NCBI GenBank assembly: GCA_050734155.1
Contig: JBOHUD010000025.1
Coordinates: 24,630 to 88,629, forward strand
Origin: Aeolococcus sp050734155
GTDB taxonomy: Bacteria > Chloroflexota > Dormibacteria > Aeolococcales > Aeolococcaceae
Direction: 5' to 3'
Length of the DNA: 64,000 nucleotides
Shown here: in pieces, positions 33,766 to 41,644 of the stretch
Numbering within the stretch: the stretch's first letter is position 1
Layout: each line of letters starts with the position of its first letter
Position numbers and translations under genes: made by a program
The notes under the pieces: generated by a model
Database searches by the model: none
Seen by the model: the letters and a program-made list of their open reading frames with translations, nothing else
Told to the model about the DNA's origin: nothing

Positions 33766-34254
33766 TCAGGCGAGCAGTTCCTCGAGCTGGAGGGCATGCT
33801 GCTCGAGGTGGCCCACCAGGAACTCGTCGACGATCCTGGTCAGGTCCATCTCGCCAAGGGTGGGGTGCCGTCCCCGGGCCTCCCAGGCCCCGGCGTCGAG
33901 GCCGAGGAGGAAAGCCCGCAGGCCGGCGATGTCGGCGGCGATGCGAGTCCACAGGGCGAGCCGGTCGGCGCGGCGATCACGCTCGATCGCGGCGATGCGG
34001 GCAGGATCGCTCTTGGTGCGGCCGAAGGGTGCCGGTTCGGCCATGCCGCGCTCGACCACCAGGGCCAGCTCGCCCAGCCAGTAGGGCACGAACTCCGCGA
34101 GGTGGGCCCGCACCTGGCCCGCCTCCCAGCGCTCGCCGCTGGGCGGGTCGGGGCTGGTGAGCACGCCCGGGGGCGCCTCGCGCGCCACCAGCACGCCCAG
34201 CCGATCGTTGACGGCGTCGACGCGCTCCACGAAGTCGGATGCCGGATCGGTCAT
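33766..34254 (-). CDS. DinB-family protein
   Basis: A 162-residue four-helix-bundle protein of the DinB/DUF664 type. The helix pattern is seen in ERWEAGQVRAHLAEFVPYWL and in EFLVGHLEQHALQLEELL, with His residues at the metal-site positions of the family. Many members are thiol-dependent metal S-transferases. It overlaps the fumarylacetoacetate hydrolase gene by 4 nt; in mycothiol-using bacteria DinB-family maleylpyruvate isomerases act one step before such hydrolases, so this may be the missing maleylacetoacetate/maleylpyruvate isomerase. That is inference. Confidence 0.75.
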   Translation of the reverse strand: MTDPASDFVERVDAVNDRLGVLVAREAPPGVLTSPDPPSGERWEAGQVRAHLAEFVPYWLGELALVVERGMAEPAPFGRTKSDPARIAAIERDRRADRLALWTRIAADIAGLRAFLLGLDAGAWEARGRHPTLGEMDLTRIVDEFLVGHLEQHALQLEELLA

Positions 34255-35183
34255 CGCAACGGCCGCAACTGCGCGCCTGCGACGATTCGATTGCGCAGCA
34301 CGCCGAGCCGGTCGACGGTGAGCACCACCTCGTCGCCGGGCTGCAGCCAGGGGTACCTGTCGGCGCCGTGCACCAGCGCCAGCTCGAGGATGCAGCCCGT
34401 GCCGCACGTCCCCGAACCGATGACGTCGCCCGCCTCCACCCGCGTTCCCCGTGATGCGTAGCTGATCATCTCGCCGAAGCTCCAGAAGATCTCCGCCAGC
34501 GACGCGCGCGAATACTCACGGCCGTTGACGGTTGCCACCATGGTCAGGTCGTAGGCGCGTCCCTTGCGCGTGTCGGCAATCTCGTCGGGGGTCACCAGCA
34601 TGGGACCGAGGGTGGTGGCGAAGTCCTTGCCCTTCACCGGTCCCATGCTCAGCTTCATCTCGCGCCGCTGGAGGTCGCGCGCGCTCCAGTCGTTCATGAT
34701 GCAGAAGCCGGCGATGCGTTCCTCGGCCTGCTCGGGAGTGAGATCGGCACCGCCGCGGCCCATGATGGCGGCAACCTCCAGCTCGAAGTCCAGGTCGGTG
34801 CTGCCCGGCGGCACGGCCACCTCCTCGCCGTCAGCGCCCACGGCGTAGGGATTGCTGAAGTAGAAGACAGGCAGCTCATACCAGTCCGGGTCCATCTCCA
34901 GCCCGCGCCGCTGGCGTGCTGTCATGACGTGCTGCTCGAACGCGTAGAAGTCGCGCACGGTCGGCGGCAGCGGGATCGGTGCACGCAGCACGACGTCGTC
35001 CAGCGACAGCACCTCGGCAGGATCATTGCGTGCAGTCAGCTCGGCCGCAGCCATGCGCTCGCCGTCATCGCCGAGCAGGCCGAGCAGGGTGGCGCCATCG
35101 GCCAGCGCGTGCACCTGCGAGTCGACGACGAGCCCAACCCGGTCGCCCTCCGCTGCACCGCGCCGAAATGTCACCCAACGCAT
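34251..35183 (-). CDS. Fumarylacetoacetate hydrolase family protein
   Basis: A 310-residue FAH-family hydrolase, last step of tyrosine/homogentisate breakdown, giving fumarate and acetoacetate. Family features include the FYAFEQHV N-terminal segment, DFELEVAAIMG with metal-binding acidic residues, NDWSARDLQ, GPVKGKDFATTLGP, and the GDVIGSGTCGTG region. ATG 35183. DinB-family protein overlaps downstream, forming a two-gene operon separated from the upper pathway genes by a tRNA and a VapBC pair. Specificity (fumarylacetoacetate versus other acylpyruvates) cannot be assigned from sequence alone. Confidence 0.88.
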   Translation of the reverse strand: MRWVTFRRGAAEGDRVGLVVDSQVHALADGATLLGLLGDDGERMAAAELTARNDPAEVLSLDDVVLRAPIPLPPTVRDFYAFEQHVMTARQRRGLEMDPDWYELPVFYFSNPYAVGADGEEVAVPPGSTDLDFELEVAAIMGRGGADLTPEQAEERIAGFCIMNDWSARDLQRREMKLSMGPVKGKDFATTLGPMLVTPDEIADTRKGRAYDLTMVATVNGREYSRASLAEIFWSFGEMISYASRGTRVEAGDVIGSGTCGTGCILELALVHGADRYPWLQPGDEVVLTVDRLGVLRNRIVAGAQLRPLR

Positions 35184-35246
35184 TCGCCAAACCTCCTCTC
35201 ACCGACCATCGCAGCCACCCACACTACATATACTGGCGGTCTCCAC

Positions 35247-35339
35247 GGGGAGGTGGCTGAGAGGCTGAAAGCGCCCGCCTGCTAAGCGGGTGAGGGATGT
35301 CAAGTCCCTCCGGGGGTTCGAATCCCCCCCTTCCCGCCA
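35247..35339 (+). tRNA. tRNA-Ser (anticodon GCU)
   Basis: The gene runs from GGGGAGG to CCTTCCC-G-CCA with a 7-bp acceptor stem (one G-U pair) and encoded CCA. The anticodon loop CTGCTAA gives anticodon GCT, and there is a long variable arm with stem GGGATG/CAAGTCCC-type pairing and T arm GGTTCGAATCC. It is intact and on the opposite strand from tRNA-Ser(UGA). Confidence 0.93.
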
Positions 35340-35411
35340 GGCCGCGATGGCAAGCCGGTGAGGAAGTGCGTCCCGCGGCTGCTCCCGGCCTGAGCGAGGG
35401 TCGACTCATCC

Positions 35412-35816
35412 TCAGCGCCTCGCCGGAAGCCGCTCGACGGCGGCGACGGAATCAAAGCCGCGGTCGAAGCTCAGGACCTTCTCGATGTCGTGGTTGGCCA
35501 TAACTGCCACATGGATGGCATCACGCGCGGTGATGGCGAGATGCGTTCCGAGCAGGTCCTTGGCGCGCAGGACGTCGGCTTCGACGATGGGCAGGACCTC
35601 GTCCACCACCCCGCGCAGCGCCTCGAAGGCGGGTTGAATGGCCTCGCGCCGGTCGATTGCGGCATACCGGTGCAGGATCTCCTGGAACACCTCGGCGTCG
35701 GTCACCAGCCGGCGGCGTTCGGCGATCAGTCGCTCCAGAGCGTGCTGGGCGTCGGCCTTGTGCGGATGGGGGGCGCCGACCAGGTACATGGGGATGTTGG
35801 AGTCGACCAGAATCAC
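35412..35816 (-). CDS. vapC: VapC-like PIN-domain toxin ribonuclease
   Basis: A 134-residue PIN-domain protein. The acidic active-site residues are visible: Asp in ILVDSNI near the N-terminus, Glu in EVFQEILHR, Asp in ITARDAIHVAV and Asp in LSFDRGFD. Such toxins cleave RNA and are held inactive by the upstream antitoxin. The GTG start overlaps the antitoxin stop as GTGA, the usual arrangement for this pair. It sits between tRNA-Ser(GCU) and the aromatic catabolism operon. Confidence 0.9.
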   Translation of the reverse strand: MILVDSNIPMYLVGAPHPHKADAQHALERLIAERRRLVTDAEVFQEILHRYAAIDRREAIQPAFEALRGVVDEVLPIVEADVLRAKDLLGTHLAITARDAIHVAVMANHDIEKVLSFDRGFDSVAAVERLPARR

Positions 35817-36070
35817 GCGCGGTCGACCAGGGCGTAGCCGCTCTCGATCTCAGCGTTCATGTCATCGATGTCAGGAGCAGGGAACGAGTGCCCAGCACCC
35901 GCGCGCACGGCCGCAATCTTGTGTTCGACACGTCCCAACGCGGTCTCGCGCTCCGCGTGGCGAAGGGCCTGGCGCACCCATTCAGAGACCGTCAGCCCTC
36001 GACCCCGGGCACTCTGCTCGAACTGGCGCAGCTCGGCGTCGCTGACCACCACTTGGAGCCTTTTACTCAT
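35813..36070 (-). CDS. vapB: VapB-like antitoxin (ribbon-helix-helix)
   Basis: An 85-residue protein: an N-terminal RHH DNA-binding unit (KRLQVVVSDAELRQFEQSA, LTVSEWVRQAL) and a C-terminal acidic toxin-binding tail (IDDMNAEIESG). It should repress its own promoter with VapC. A -10 box, TATACT (36082-36077 on the minus strand), ends 6 nt before the ATG, so the transcript is probably leaderless. Confidence 0.85.
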   Translation of the reverse strand: MSKRLQVVVSDAELRQFEQSARGRGLTVSEWVRQALRHAERETALGRVEHKIAAVRAGAGHSFPAPDIDDMNAEIESGYALVDRA

Positions 36071-36076
36071 ATGGGT

Positions 36077-36082
36077 AGTATA
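36077..36082 (-). promoter_or_regulatory. vapBC -10 promoter element
   Basis: TATACT on the minus strand, with the vapB ATG beginning about seven bases downstream. The nearly symmetrical AT-rich flanks (ATAT-GGGTAGT-ATAT) may be an RHH operator. No good -35 box was seen. Confidence 0.45.
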
Positions 36083-36151
36083 TCGGCATCCCATCCGTGA
36101 GTACGAAGCTTGAACCGCCTCGGCCTCCCCGGGCGATCAGGAAGGTTCCAG

Positions 36152-37357
36152 TCAATCGATCGCGCCCGCCGGCCCGTGCCAACTCCCGCGGGCGGCCACC
36201 TCGCCGGCAATGCCGAGGGCGCGCGTCAGCCGTTCAGCGGTGCTGGTGAAGCACAGCCGGAATCGCTCCGCCACCGCGAACGCAACCCCCGGTGTGACCA
36301 GCACACGCTCACCTGCAAGCGCGCTCACGTACTCCAGCGTGTCCGGCCAGGGGCTGCGGATCCAGAGGAAGATGCCGCCCTGCGGCTCGGCGACATCGAG
36401 TCCCGCAGCCACCGCGGCGGCGCGGGCGTGGTCGCGGAGCGCGCGGTACCGGTCCACGCCGACGTGCCAGGAATCCAGCTGCAGCAACGCGCGCTGGGCG
36501 GAGGCCGGCGCGTTGACCATACCCAGGGCGCGCATGCACCCCTCGAGCCCCAGGTCGGTCTGCTCGCCCGCCAGCGAGGGATGCACGGCGAGGTAGCCGA
36601 TGCGCTCGCCGGCCAGCCCCATGTCCTTGGAGAACGAGCGGGCCAGCACGCTGTGCTCGTAGTACGCGAATGGCTCGACGCGACCCGCCGGCGCATAGAC
36701 GAGGTTGCGATACGCCTCGTCGACGATGAGCAGAAGGCGTCGACCGGTGCGGCGGTTGTGATGCTCGATGACGTCGACGATCGCGGTCATCTCGTCGTGC
36801 TCGATGACATGGCCGCTCGGGTTGCTCGGGGTGTTGATGATGAGCGCGGCGGTGCGCTCGCCCAGGGAGCGCACCAGGGCGTCGATGTCGACGCGCTGGC
36901 TGTCGTCATGGGCGCCCACCGGCACAAAGGTCAGACCGCCCGTCTCGCAGTAGGGGACGAACTCCGGGAAGTACGGCGCGATCCCCACCACCTCGTCGCC
37001 GGCATCGAGGAAGGCGCGCAGCGCCAGGCACATGGCGCCGGCGGCGCCACCCGTCATGGCGATGCAGGCAGCGCTGACCCCAGGCGACCAGACGTCCTCC
37101 GCGGCCCGCTCGCGCAGCTCGGAGTAGCCGAGGTTGGGCATGTAGGCATGACGGCCGGGGAAGCTCTCGGCGGCGGCGCGGGCGAAAGCCTCGTGCACCA
37201 CCGCCGGCGCATCCAGGGGCTGGCCGAGGGAGAGATCGTCGACGGCGTCGTCGCCATGCTCGTCGCGGAGGCGCTGACCCTCCGCGAACATGCGCCGGAT
37301 CCAGCCGCCGGCCTCGACCTGCGCTGCGGTCCATCGCGACAGCGGCGAGCCGTTCAC
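36152..37357 (-). CDS. PLP-dependent aminotransferase, class I/II (probable aromatic aminotransferase)
   Basis: A 401-residue fold-type I aminotransferase. The NTPSNPSG loop, DEAYRNLVYAP and the PLP lysine in RSFSKDMGLAGERIGYLA are present, then the C-terminal Arg region (FRLCFTS). It lies 10 bp after homogentisate dioxygenase in the same operon, so it may convert tyrosine or phenylalanine to the keto acid used by 4-hydroxyphenylpyruvate dioxygenase. Substrate is inferred from context only. The small gap argues for co-transcription. Confidence 0.83.
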   Translation of the reverse strand: MNGSPLSRWTAAQVEAGGWIRRMFAEGQRLRDEHGDDAVDDLSLGQPLDAPAVVHEAFARAAAESFPGRHAYMPNLGYSELRERAAEDVWSPGVSAACIAMTGGAAGAMCLALRAFLDAGDEVVGIAPYFPEFVPYCETGGLTFVPVGAHDDSQRVDIDALVRSLGERTAALIINTPSNPSGHVIEHDEMTAIVDVIEHHNRRTGRRLLLIVDEAYRNLVYAPAGRVEPFAYYEHSVLARSFSKDMGLAGERIGYLAVHPSLAGEQTDLGLEGCMRALGMVNAPASAQRALLQLDSWHVGVDRYRALRDHARAAAVAAGLDVAEPQGGIFLWIRSPWPDTLEYVSALAGERVLVTPGVAFAVAERFRLCFTSTAERLTRALGIAGEVAARGSWHGPAGAID

Positions 37358-37367
37358 CGCCGCCCCC

Positions 37368-38552
37368 TCAGGCGATCGACTCGGTGCCGCGCATCCCGCC
37401 CGTGTGCCACGAGAACGGGTACTCGCGGTCCACCAGCTGACGGGCCACCTCGGTGCGGTGGAGAGGGCGGAAGGTGTCGACCATCACCGCCAGCTCATTG
37501 GTCTCGCGCGGCCGATCGAAGGATGCCTCCAGCGCGCCCGGCTGGGGTCCGTGGGGAACACCCCCGACGTGGTGCGTGAACGAGCTCTGCTTGACGCCGC
37601 GCCGCGCCGCGTAGTCGCCGTCGACGTAGTACAGGACCTCGTCGGAGTCGAGGTTGCTGTGGTGATAGGGCAGCATCACCGCCTCCGGGTCCCAGTCGAG
37701 CCTGCGGGGGACGAACGAGCAGATCACCACGTTGTGTGCCTGGAAGGTCTGGTGGATCGGTGGCGGCACGTGGAAGCGACCGGCGCGGGGTTCGAAATCG
37801 TGGATGTTGAAGGCCACCGGGTAGACGGTGCCGTCCCAGCCGACCACGTCGAAGGGATGGTGGTCGAGGCGGTAGCGGCTCACCCGTGAGGCGCGCTTGA
37901 GCCACACCTCGACAGGCCCCGACGGGCCCGCCTCGAGGCGTTCGGGGCCGCGGAAGTCGCGTTCCGAGTAGGGGGCGATCTCGGTGAGCTGGCCGTTGCG
38001 GGCGCGGTACCGGTCCGGGGAGTCGACCATCCCGGCCACCTCGAGGGCGAGGATGCGCACGTCGTCGAGGGATTCCAGCTCGACGCGGTATATGGTGCCG
38101 CGGGGGATGACCACGTAGTCGTGCCTGGCGAAGGGCAGCGCTCCGAACTGGGTGTGCAGCACGCCGGCCCCGCGGTGCACGAAGAGCACCTCGTCGGCGC
38201 TGCCGTTGACGCAGAGCACCTCCTGCTGGCGCAGCGGGAAGGCCAGGCCGATGTGGATGTCGTCGTTTACCAGCAGCCATTTGCGGCCGCTCACCACGTC
38301 GCCGTCGGGCTGGAGGTTGAACCCCTGGAGGTGGGCGTGCTCGTGCACCTGCTCGCGCTCGGGGGCCATCATCTCGGCCGGTCCCTCACTGATGTCGTGG
38401 GCCGACTCGGGCATGTTGCGGTGGTACAGCAGCGATGAGGGGCCGCTGAATCCCTCGCGTCCGAAGAGCTCCTCGAAGATGGGCTTGCCGTCGACCTCGA
38501 AGCGCATGTGGCGCTTGCGGGGCACATCGCCGAGGCGGCGGTAGGTTCTCAC
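37368..38552 (-). CDS. hmgA: Homogentisate 1,2-dioxygenase
   Basis: A 394-residue cupin dioxygenase that opens homogentisate to maleylacetoacetate. Conserved features are the N-terminal RRLGDVPRKRH, GFSGPSSLLYHRN, the HVPPPIHQTFQAH stretch with His metal ligands, and DEVLYYVDGDY with PHGPQPGA. Length is slightly shorter than eukaryotic HGD but normal for bacterial members. GTG 38552. It lies 10 bp after the HPPD gene. The two dioxygenases together perform the central part of tyrosine catabolism. Confidence 0.92.
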   Translation of the reverse strand: MRTYRRLGDVPRKRHMRFEVDGKPIFEELFGREGFSGPSSLLYHRNMPESAHDISEGPAEMMAPEREQVHEHAHLQGFNLQPDGDVVSGRKWLLVNDDIHIGLAFPLRQQEVLCVNGSADEVLFVHRGAGVLHTQFGALPFARHDYVVIPRGTIYRVELESLDDVRILALEVAGMVDSPDRYRARNGQLTEIAPYSERDFRGPERLEAGPSGPVEVWLKRASRVSRYRLDHHPFDVVGWDGTVYPVAFNIHDFEPRAGRFHVPPPIHQTFQAHNVVICSFVPRRLDWDPEAVMLPYHHSNLDSDEVLYYVDGDYAARRGVKQSSFTHHVGGVPHGPQPGALEASFDRPRETNELAVMVDTFRPLHRTEVARQLVDREYPFSWHTGGMRGTESIA

Positions 38553-38562
38553 GCAGTGGAGA

Positions 38563-39675
38563 TTAGAGGTTGCCGCGCGCGGCCTGTTCGCGCTCGATCG
38601 CCTCGAAGAGAGCCCTGAAGTTGCCCTTGCCGAATCCCCTGCACCCCTTGCGCTGGATCACCTCGAAGAAGAGCGTGGGCCGGTCGCCCACCGGCCGCGT
38701 GAAGATCTGCAGGAGGTACCCGTCGTCGTCGCGATCGATGAGCACGCTGAGGTCCTCGAGGCGCTCCAGGTCCTCGTCGATGCCCGCGGCGCGCTCGCCG
38801 AGCGCCTCGTAGTAGGAGTGGGGGGCGGCAAGGAACTCCACGCCGCGGTCACGCATCGCCGCGACGGTGGCGACGATGTCGTCGGTGTGCAGGGCGATGT
38901 GCTGCACCCCGCTGCCCCGGTAGTGGTCGAGGTACTCCTGGATCTGGGAGGCCTTGATCCCCACCGCGGGCTCGTTGATGGGGAAGGTGACCATGCTGCG
39001 GGGATCGCGGGTCACCTTGCTGCGCAGCGCGCTGTACTGCGTGGCAATGTCGTTCTCGTCGAACTCCTGGAAGACGTTGAACCCGAACACCTCGGAGTAG
39101 AAGCTCACCCAGTCATCCATCTTGCCGAGCTCGACGTTGCCCACGGTGTGGTCGATGAATCGCAGCCCCACGCCGGCGCCGTCGTGACGCTCCGCGCGGT
39201 ATCCCGGCCAGTGGGCGCCGCTGTATTCGTTGCGCTCCACGAAGTGGTGCACGGTGTCCCCGTAGGTGGCCACCGACGCGAAGGTGATCGCGCCGGCGCC
39301 GTCGCTGACCACGGTGGGTTCGCCAACGCCGCGAGCGCCGCGCGAGGTGGCGGCCTGGTAGGCGGCGCGGGCATCCTCGACGCGCAGCGCGATGGCGCGC
39401 ACCCCGTCGCCATGGAGACGCACGTGCTCGGCCAGCGGGCCCTCGGGCAGGAGCGGAGCGGTCAGCACCAGGCGCACCTTGCCCTGCTGGAGCACGTACG
39501 AGGCGCGGTCGCGCACGCCCGTCTCCGGACCGGCGTAGGCGATGACGTCGAATCCGAACGCATTGCGGTAGTGGTACGCGGCCTGGCGGGCATTGCCCAC
39601 CCAGAGCTCGACGTGGTCGGTGCCCTCGAGCACGGGCGCGCCGATCTCGACCGGCGTCTCCAGCGCGTTGCTCAT
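38563..39675 (-). CDS. hppD: 4-hydroxyphenylpyruvate dioxygenase
   Basis: A 370-residue vicinal-oxygen-chelate dioxygenase making homogentisate from 4-hydroxyphenylpyruvate. The iron ligands are visible in FIDHTVGNV (His), VQHIALHTDDI (His) and LFFEVIQRKG (Glu) in order across two repeated domains. The start ATG (39675) overlaps the upstream gene's stop as ATGA. Length and domain order match bacterial HPPD. Regulated with its operon by the divergent Lrp gene. Confidence 0.95.
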   Translation of the reverse strand: MSNALETPVEIGAPVLEGTDHVELWVGNARQAAYHYRNAFGFDVIAYAGPETGVRDRASYVLQQGKVRLVLTAPLLPEGPLAEHVRLHGDGVRAIALRVEDARAAYQAATSRGARGVGEPTVVSDGAGAITFASVATYGDTVHHFVERNEYSGAHWPGYRAERHDGAGVGLRFIDHTVGNVELGKMDDWVSFYSEVFGFNVFQEFDENDIATQYSALRSKVTRDPRSMVTFPINEPAVGIKASQIQEYLDHYRGSGVQHIALHTDDIVATVAAMRDRGVEFLAAPHSYYEALGERAAGIDEDLERLEDLSVLIDRDDDGYLLQIFTRPVGDRPTLFFEVIQRKGCRGFGKGNFRALFEAIEREQAARGNL

Positions 39676-40547
39676 GCGGCGGCGGGCTCCAGCTCTATGC
39701 GGCGCTTCTCGAGGCCGTCCCAGAACGCCTTCACCCCGTTGAGCATCTCGGCCGCACCCTCGAGGAACTTCTGCTGGTCGAAGCCAGGCCGCTGGAACGC
39801 CCCCTCGAGCTCGTCCATGGTGTGGGCCGCGTGCTGGTCCTCGACCCGGTCGTGCCACGTGAAGAAGGCGAGACGCAGATCGGCACACTCGCGGGACTTG
39901 AAGGAGTCGAGCCCATGGATGAGCTGCTTCCAGAAGCCGGCGGCCGCCCAGTGCTCGACGGCGAAGCTCGCCCCCTCGGCGATGTCGGGGTCGTCGCTGC
40001 CGTAGATGCGCGACAGCTCGTCGCAGAAGAACAGCGTCTCCTGGCGACCGAACTTGCGCTTGCCGAGGTCGTCAAAGCTGAGCCCGACAGCCTCACCCAC
40101 CTTGACGAGCCACTCGAAGTGGCGGGCGTTGAAGCGGTAAACGCCCCCATCCACGGTGCCCTCTGTGGACACCAGCTCGGGGTCGCCCTCGCGATCCTTG
40201 GCGTCGTCGCTGGCTGCCACCGCCTCGTGCGGCGAGGTACGGCCGCTGTTGAAGACCACGCCGAGCTCGTTGACCAGGATCTCGCAGGACTCGCGCGCCT
40301 GGGACATGGTCGGGGCGTTGATCGTCTTGAGCAGCTGGGCGACGATGAACAGGTTGCTGAAGACCGAGAACTGCTGGATCAGGTCGCGCACCTGGTCGCG
40401 CCCGGCCTCGCCCCTGTCGAACCAGATGCAGTACTCGTTGTTGGTGACCACGGGGTGGCTCATCACCGTCTCGCGCACCTGCTCCAAGAAGGTGTCCCAA
40501 TCGGACCCCGCCGCGGTGCCCGGCACCTCGCTGACAACGGTGGACAT
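39672..40547 (-). CDS. Haem-oxygenase-like (HDO/CADD-type) protein, candidate diiron enzyme
   Basis: A 291-residue all-helical protein resembling the iron-containing redox enzyme/TenA-like superfamily (haem-oxygenase-like fold). Potential metal ligands are Glu and His in SFAVEHWAAAGFW and FFTWHDRVEDQHAAHT. It is the first gene of the homogentisate operon and directly coupled to HPPD by a 4-nt overlap, so it likely acts in the same pathway or protects it. The specific reaction is not known. ATG 40547 follows an intergenic region with Lrp-like operators. Confidence 0.65.
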   Translation of the reverse strand: MSTVVSEVPGTAAGSDWDTFLEQVRETVMSHPVVTNNEYCIWFDRGEAGRDQVRDLIQQFSVFSNLFIVAQLLKTINAPTMSQARESCEILVNELGVVFNSGRTSPHEAVAASDDAKDREGDPELVSTEGTVDGGVYRFNARHFEWLVKVGEAVGLSFDDLGKRKFGRQETLFFCDELSRIYGSDDPDIAEGASFAVEHWAAAGFWKQLIHGLDSFKSRECADLRLAFFTWHDRVEDQHAAHTMDELEGAFQRPGFDQQKFLEGAAEMLNGVKAFWDGLEKRRIELEPAAA

Positions 40548-40612
40548 GGCTGGCCTCCTGCGCCTGGGCATGACTAGAACCGGACTCAAATTGTGCAGCC
40601 GGGGGGCACATC

Positions 40613-40680
40613 TGTCCAGCAACGGCCAGCTTTACTGGACATATTGGGGCCAGGACGCCACAATAGCGGACACTATGTCC
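40613..40680. promoter_or_regulatory. TGTCC/GGACA inverted-repeat operator region
   Basis: The divergent gap has TGTCCAG at 40613-40619, CTGGACA at 40635-40641 (its inverse), and GGACA-CTA-TGTCC at 40668-40680 overlapping the Lrp ATG. These repeated half-sites fit an Lrp/AsnC family operator with autoregulation and control of the homogentisate operon. Assignment is from position and symmetry. Confidence 0.6.
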
Positions 40681-41181
40681 AGCGACGGCCTCTCTCCCCA
40701 CGTCCTCCGTCAACAAACTGCCGCGGCCGCGCTCGACGCCGTCGACCGCCGCATCCTGGAAACCCTCGCCGAGGACGGCCGCATCTCCATCGCCGCGCTC
40801 GCCGAGCGCACCGGGATCTCCCGCGCCGCCACCTACACGCGCCTCGACAACCTGCGCGAGGGCGGGGTCATCGAGGGCTACTCGGTGCGCGTCAACCCTG
40901 CACGGGTGGGCCTGGGAATCACCGCCCTGGTGCTGGTCGCCGGCCGGCAGCCGGCCTGGCGCTCGCTGCGCCGGCGCCTCGTCTCCATGCCCGAGGTGGA
41001 GTACTGCGCCTTCACCACCGGCGAGTACGACGCCCTGCTGGTGGTGCGCGTGCCCGACGTGGAGACGCTCCGTGACGTGGTCCTGGAGCGGCTCCAGGCC
41101 AGCGAGGAGATCCGCTCCACCCAGACCATCTTCGTGCTCGAGGAGCTGGTGAAGCGGCCCCTGGTGCTGCCCCAGTCCTGA
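40675..41181 (+). CDS. Lrp/AsnC-family transcriptional regulator
   Basis: A 168-residue regulator: N-terminal winged HTH (DRRILETLAEDGRISIAALAERTGISRAATYTRL) and a C-terminal RAM ligand domain (ITALVLVAGRQ, MPEVEYCAFTTGEYDALLVV). The ATG lies in an inverted repeat, suggesting autoregulation. Divergent from the HPPD-HmgA operon, it probably senses tyrosine or phenylalanine and controls that operon. Confidence 0.9.
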   Translation: MSSDGLSPHVLRQQTAAAALDAVDRRILETLAEDGRISIAALAERTGISRAATYTRLDNLREGGVIEGYSVRVNPARVGLGITALVLVAGRQPAWRSLRRRLVSMPEVEYCAFTTGEYDALLVVRVPDVETLRDVVLERLQASEEIRSTQTIFVLEELVKRPLVLPQS

Positions 41182-41182
41182 G

Positions 41183-41644
41183 TCACCGGGCGATCTCGAA
41201 GATCGCCTCGATCTCGAGGGCCGCGCCCAGCGGCAGCTCGCTCACCCCGATCGCGCTGCGCGCGTGGCGACCGCGCTCGCCGAGCAGCTCCACGAAGAGG
41301 TCGGAGGCGCCGTTGATGACCGCGGGCTGGCCGTGGAACCCCGGCGCGCTGCGCACGAAGCCGGTGATCCGCACCACCCCGGCGACGGCGTCGGCGGAGC
41401 CCAGCGCCGCGGCGGCGCTGGCGAGCAGGTCGAGAGCCGTGAGGCGGGCGAGGTCGTGGGCTGCGCCGGGGTCGATGTCGGCCCCGACCACGCCGGCGAC
41501 CACGGCGCCGTCGCTGCGCGCCACGTGCCCCGAAAGGTGGAGGAGGTCTCCCGCCCGCCGGGCGGGAACGTAGCTCGCCAGCGGCGCCTGCGCGGCCGGG
41601 AGGGTCAGCCCCAGCTCGGCGAGCCGCTCGCGGAGCGGCGTCAC
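41183..41644 (-). CDS. RidA/YjgF-family protein
   Basis: A 153-residue RidA-like protein of the longer YjgF subgroup. Family segments include LLHLSGHVARSDG, the helix LTALDLLASAAAAL, ITGFVRSAPGF and the C-terminal GHARSAIGVSELPLGAALEIEAIFEI, in which Arg-Ser-Ala aligns with the RS-x catalytic site. GTG 41644 overlaps the next gene's stop by GTGA. It may deaminate imine intermediates produced by amino acid catabolism; the substrate is unknown. Confidence 0.85.
   Translation of the reverse strand: MTPLRERLAELGLTLPAAQAPLASYVPARRAGDLLHLSGHVARSDGAVVAGVVGADIDPGAAHDLARLTALDLLASAAAALGSADAVAGVVRITGFVRSAPGFHGQPAVINGASDLFVELLGERGRHARSAIGVSELPLGAALEIEAIFEIAR

Noticed and set aside
36110..37579. A 489-residue plus-strand frame antisense to the aminotransferase
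   Set aside because: No recognisable domain, and the minus-strand aminotransferase has its PLP lysine and conserved loops.
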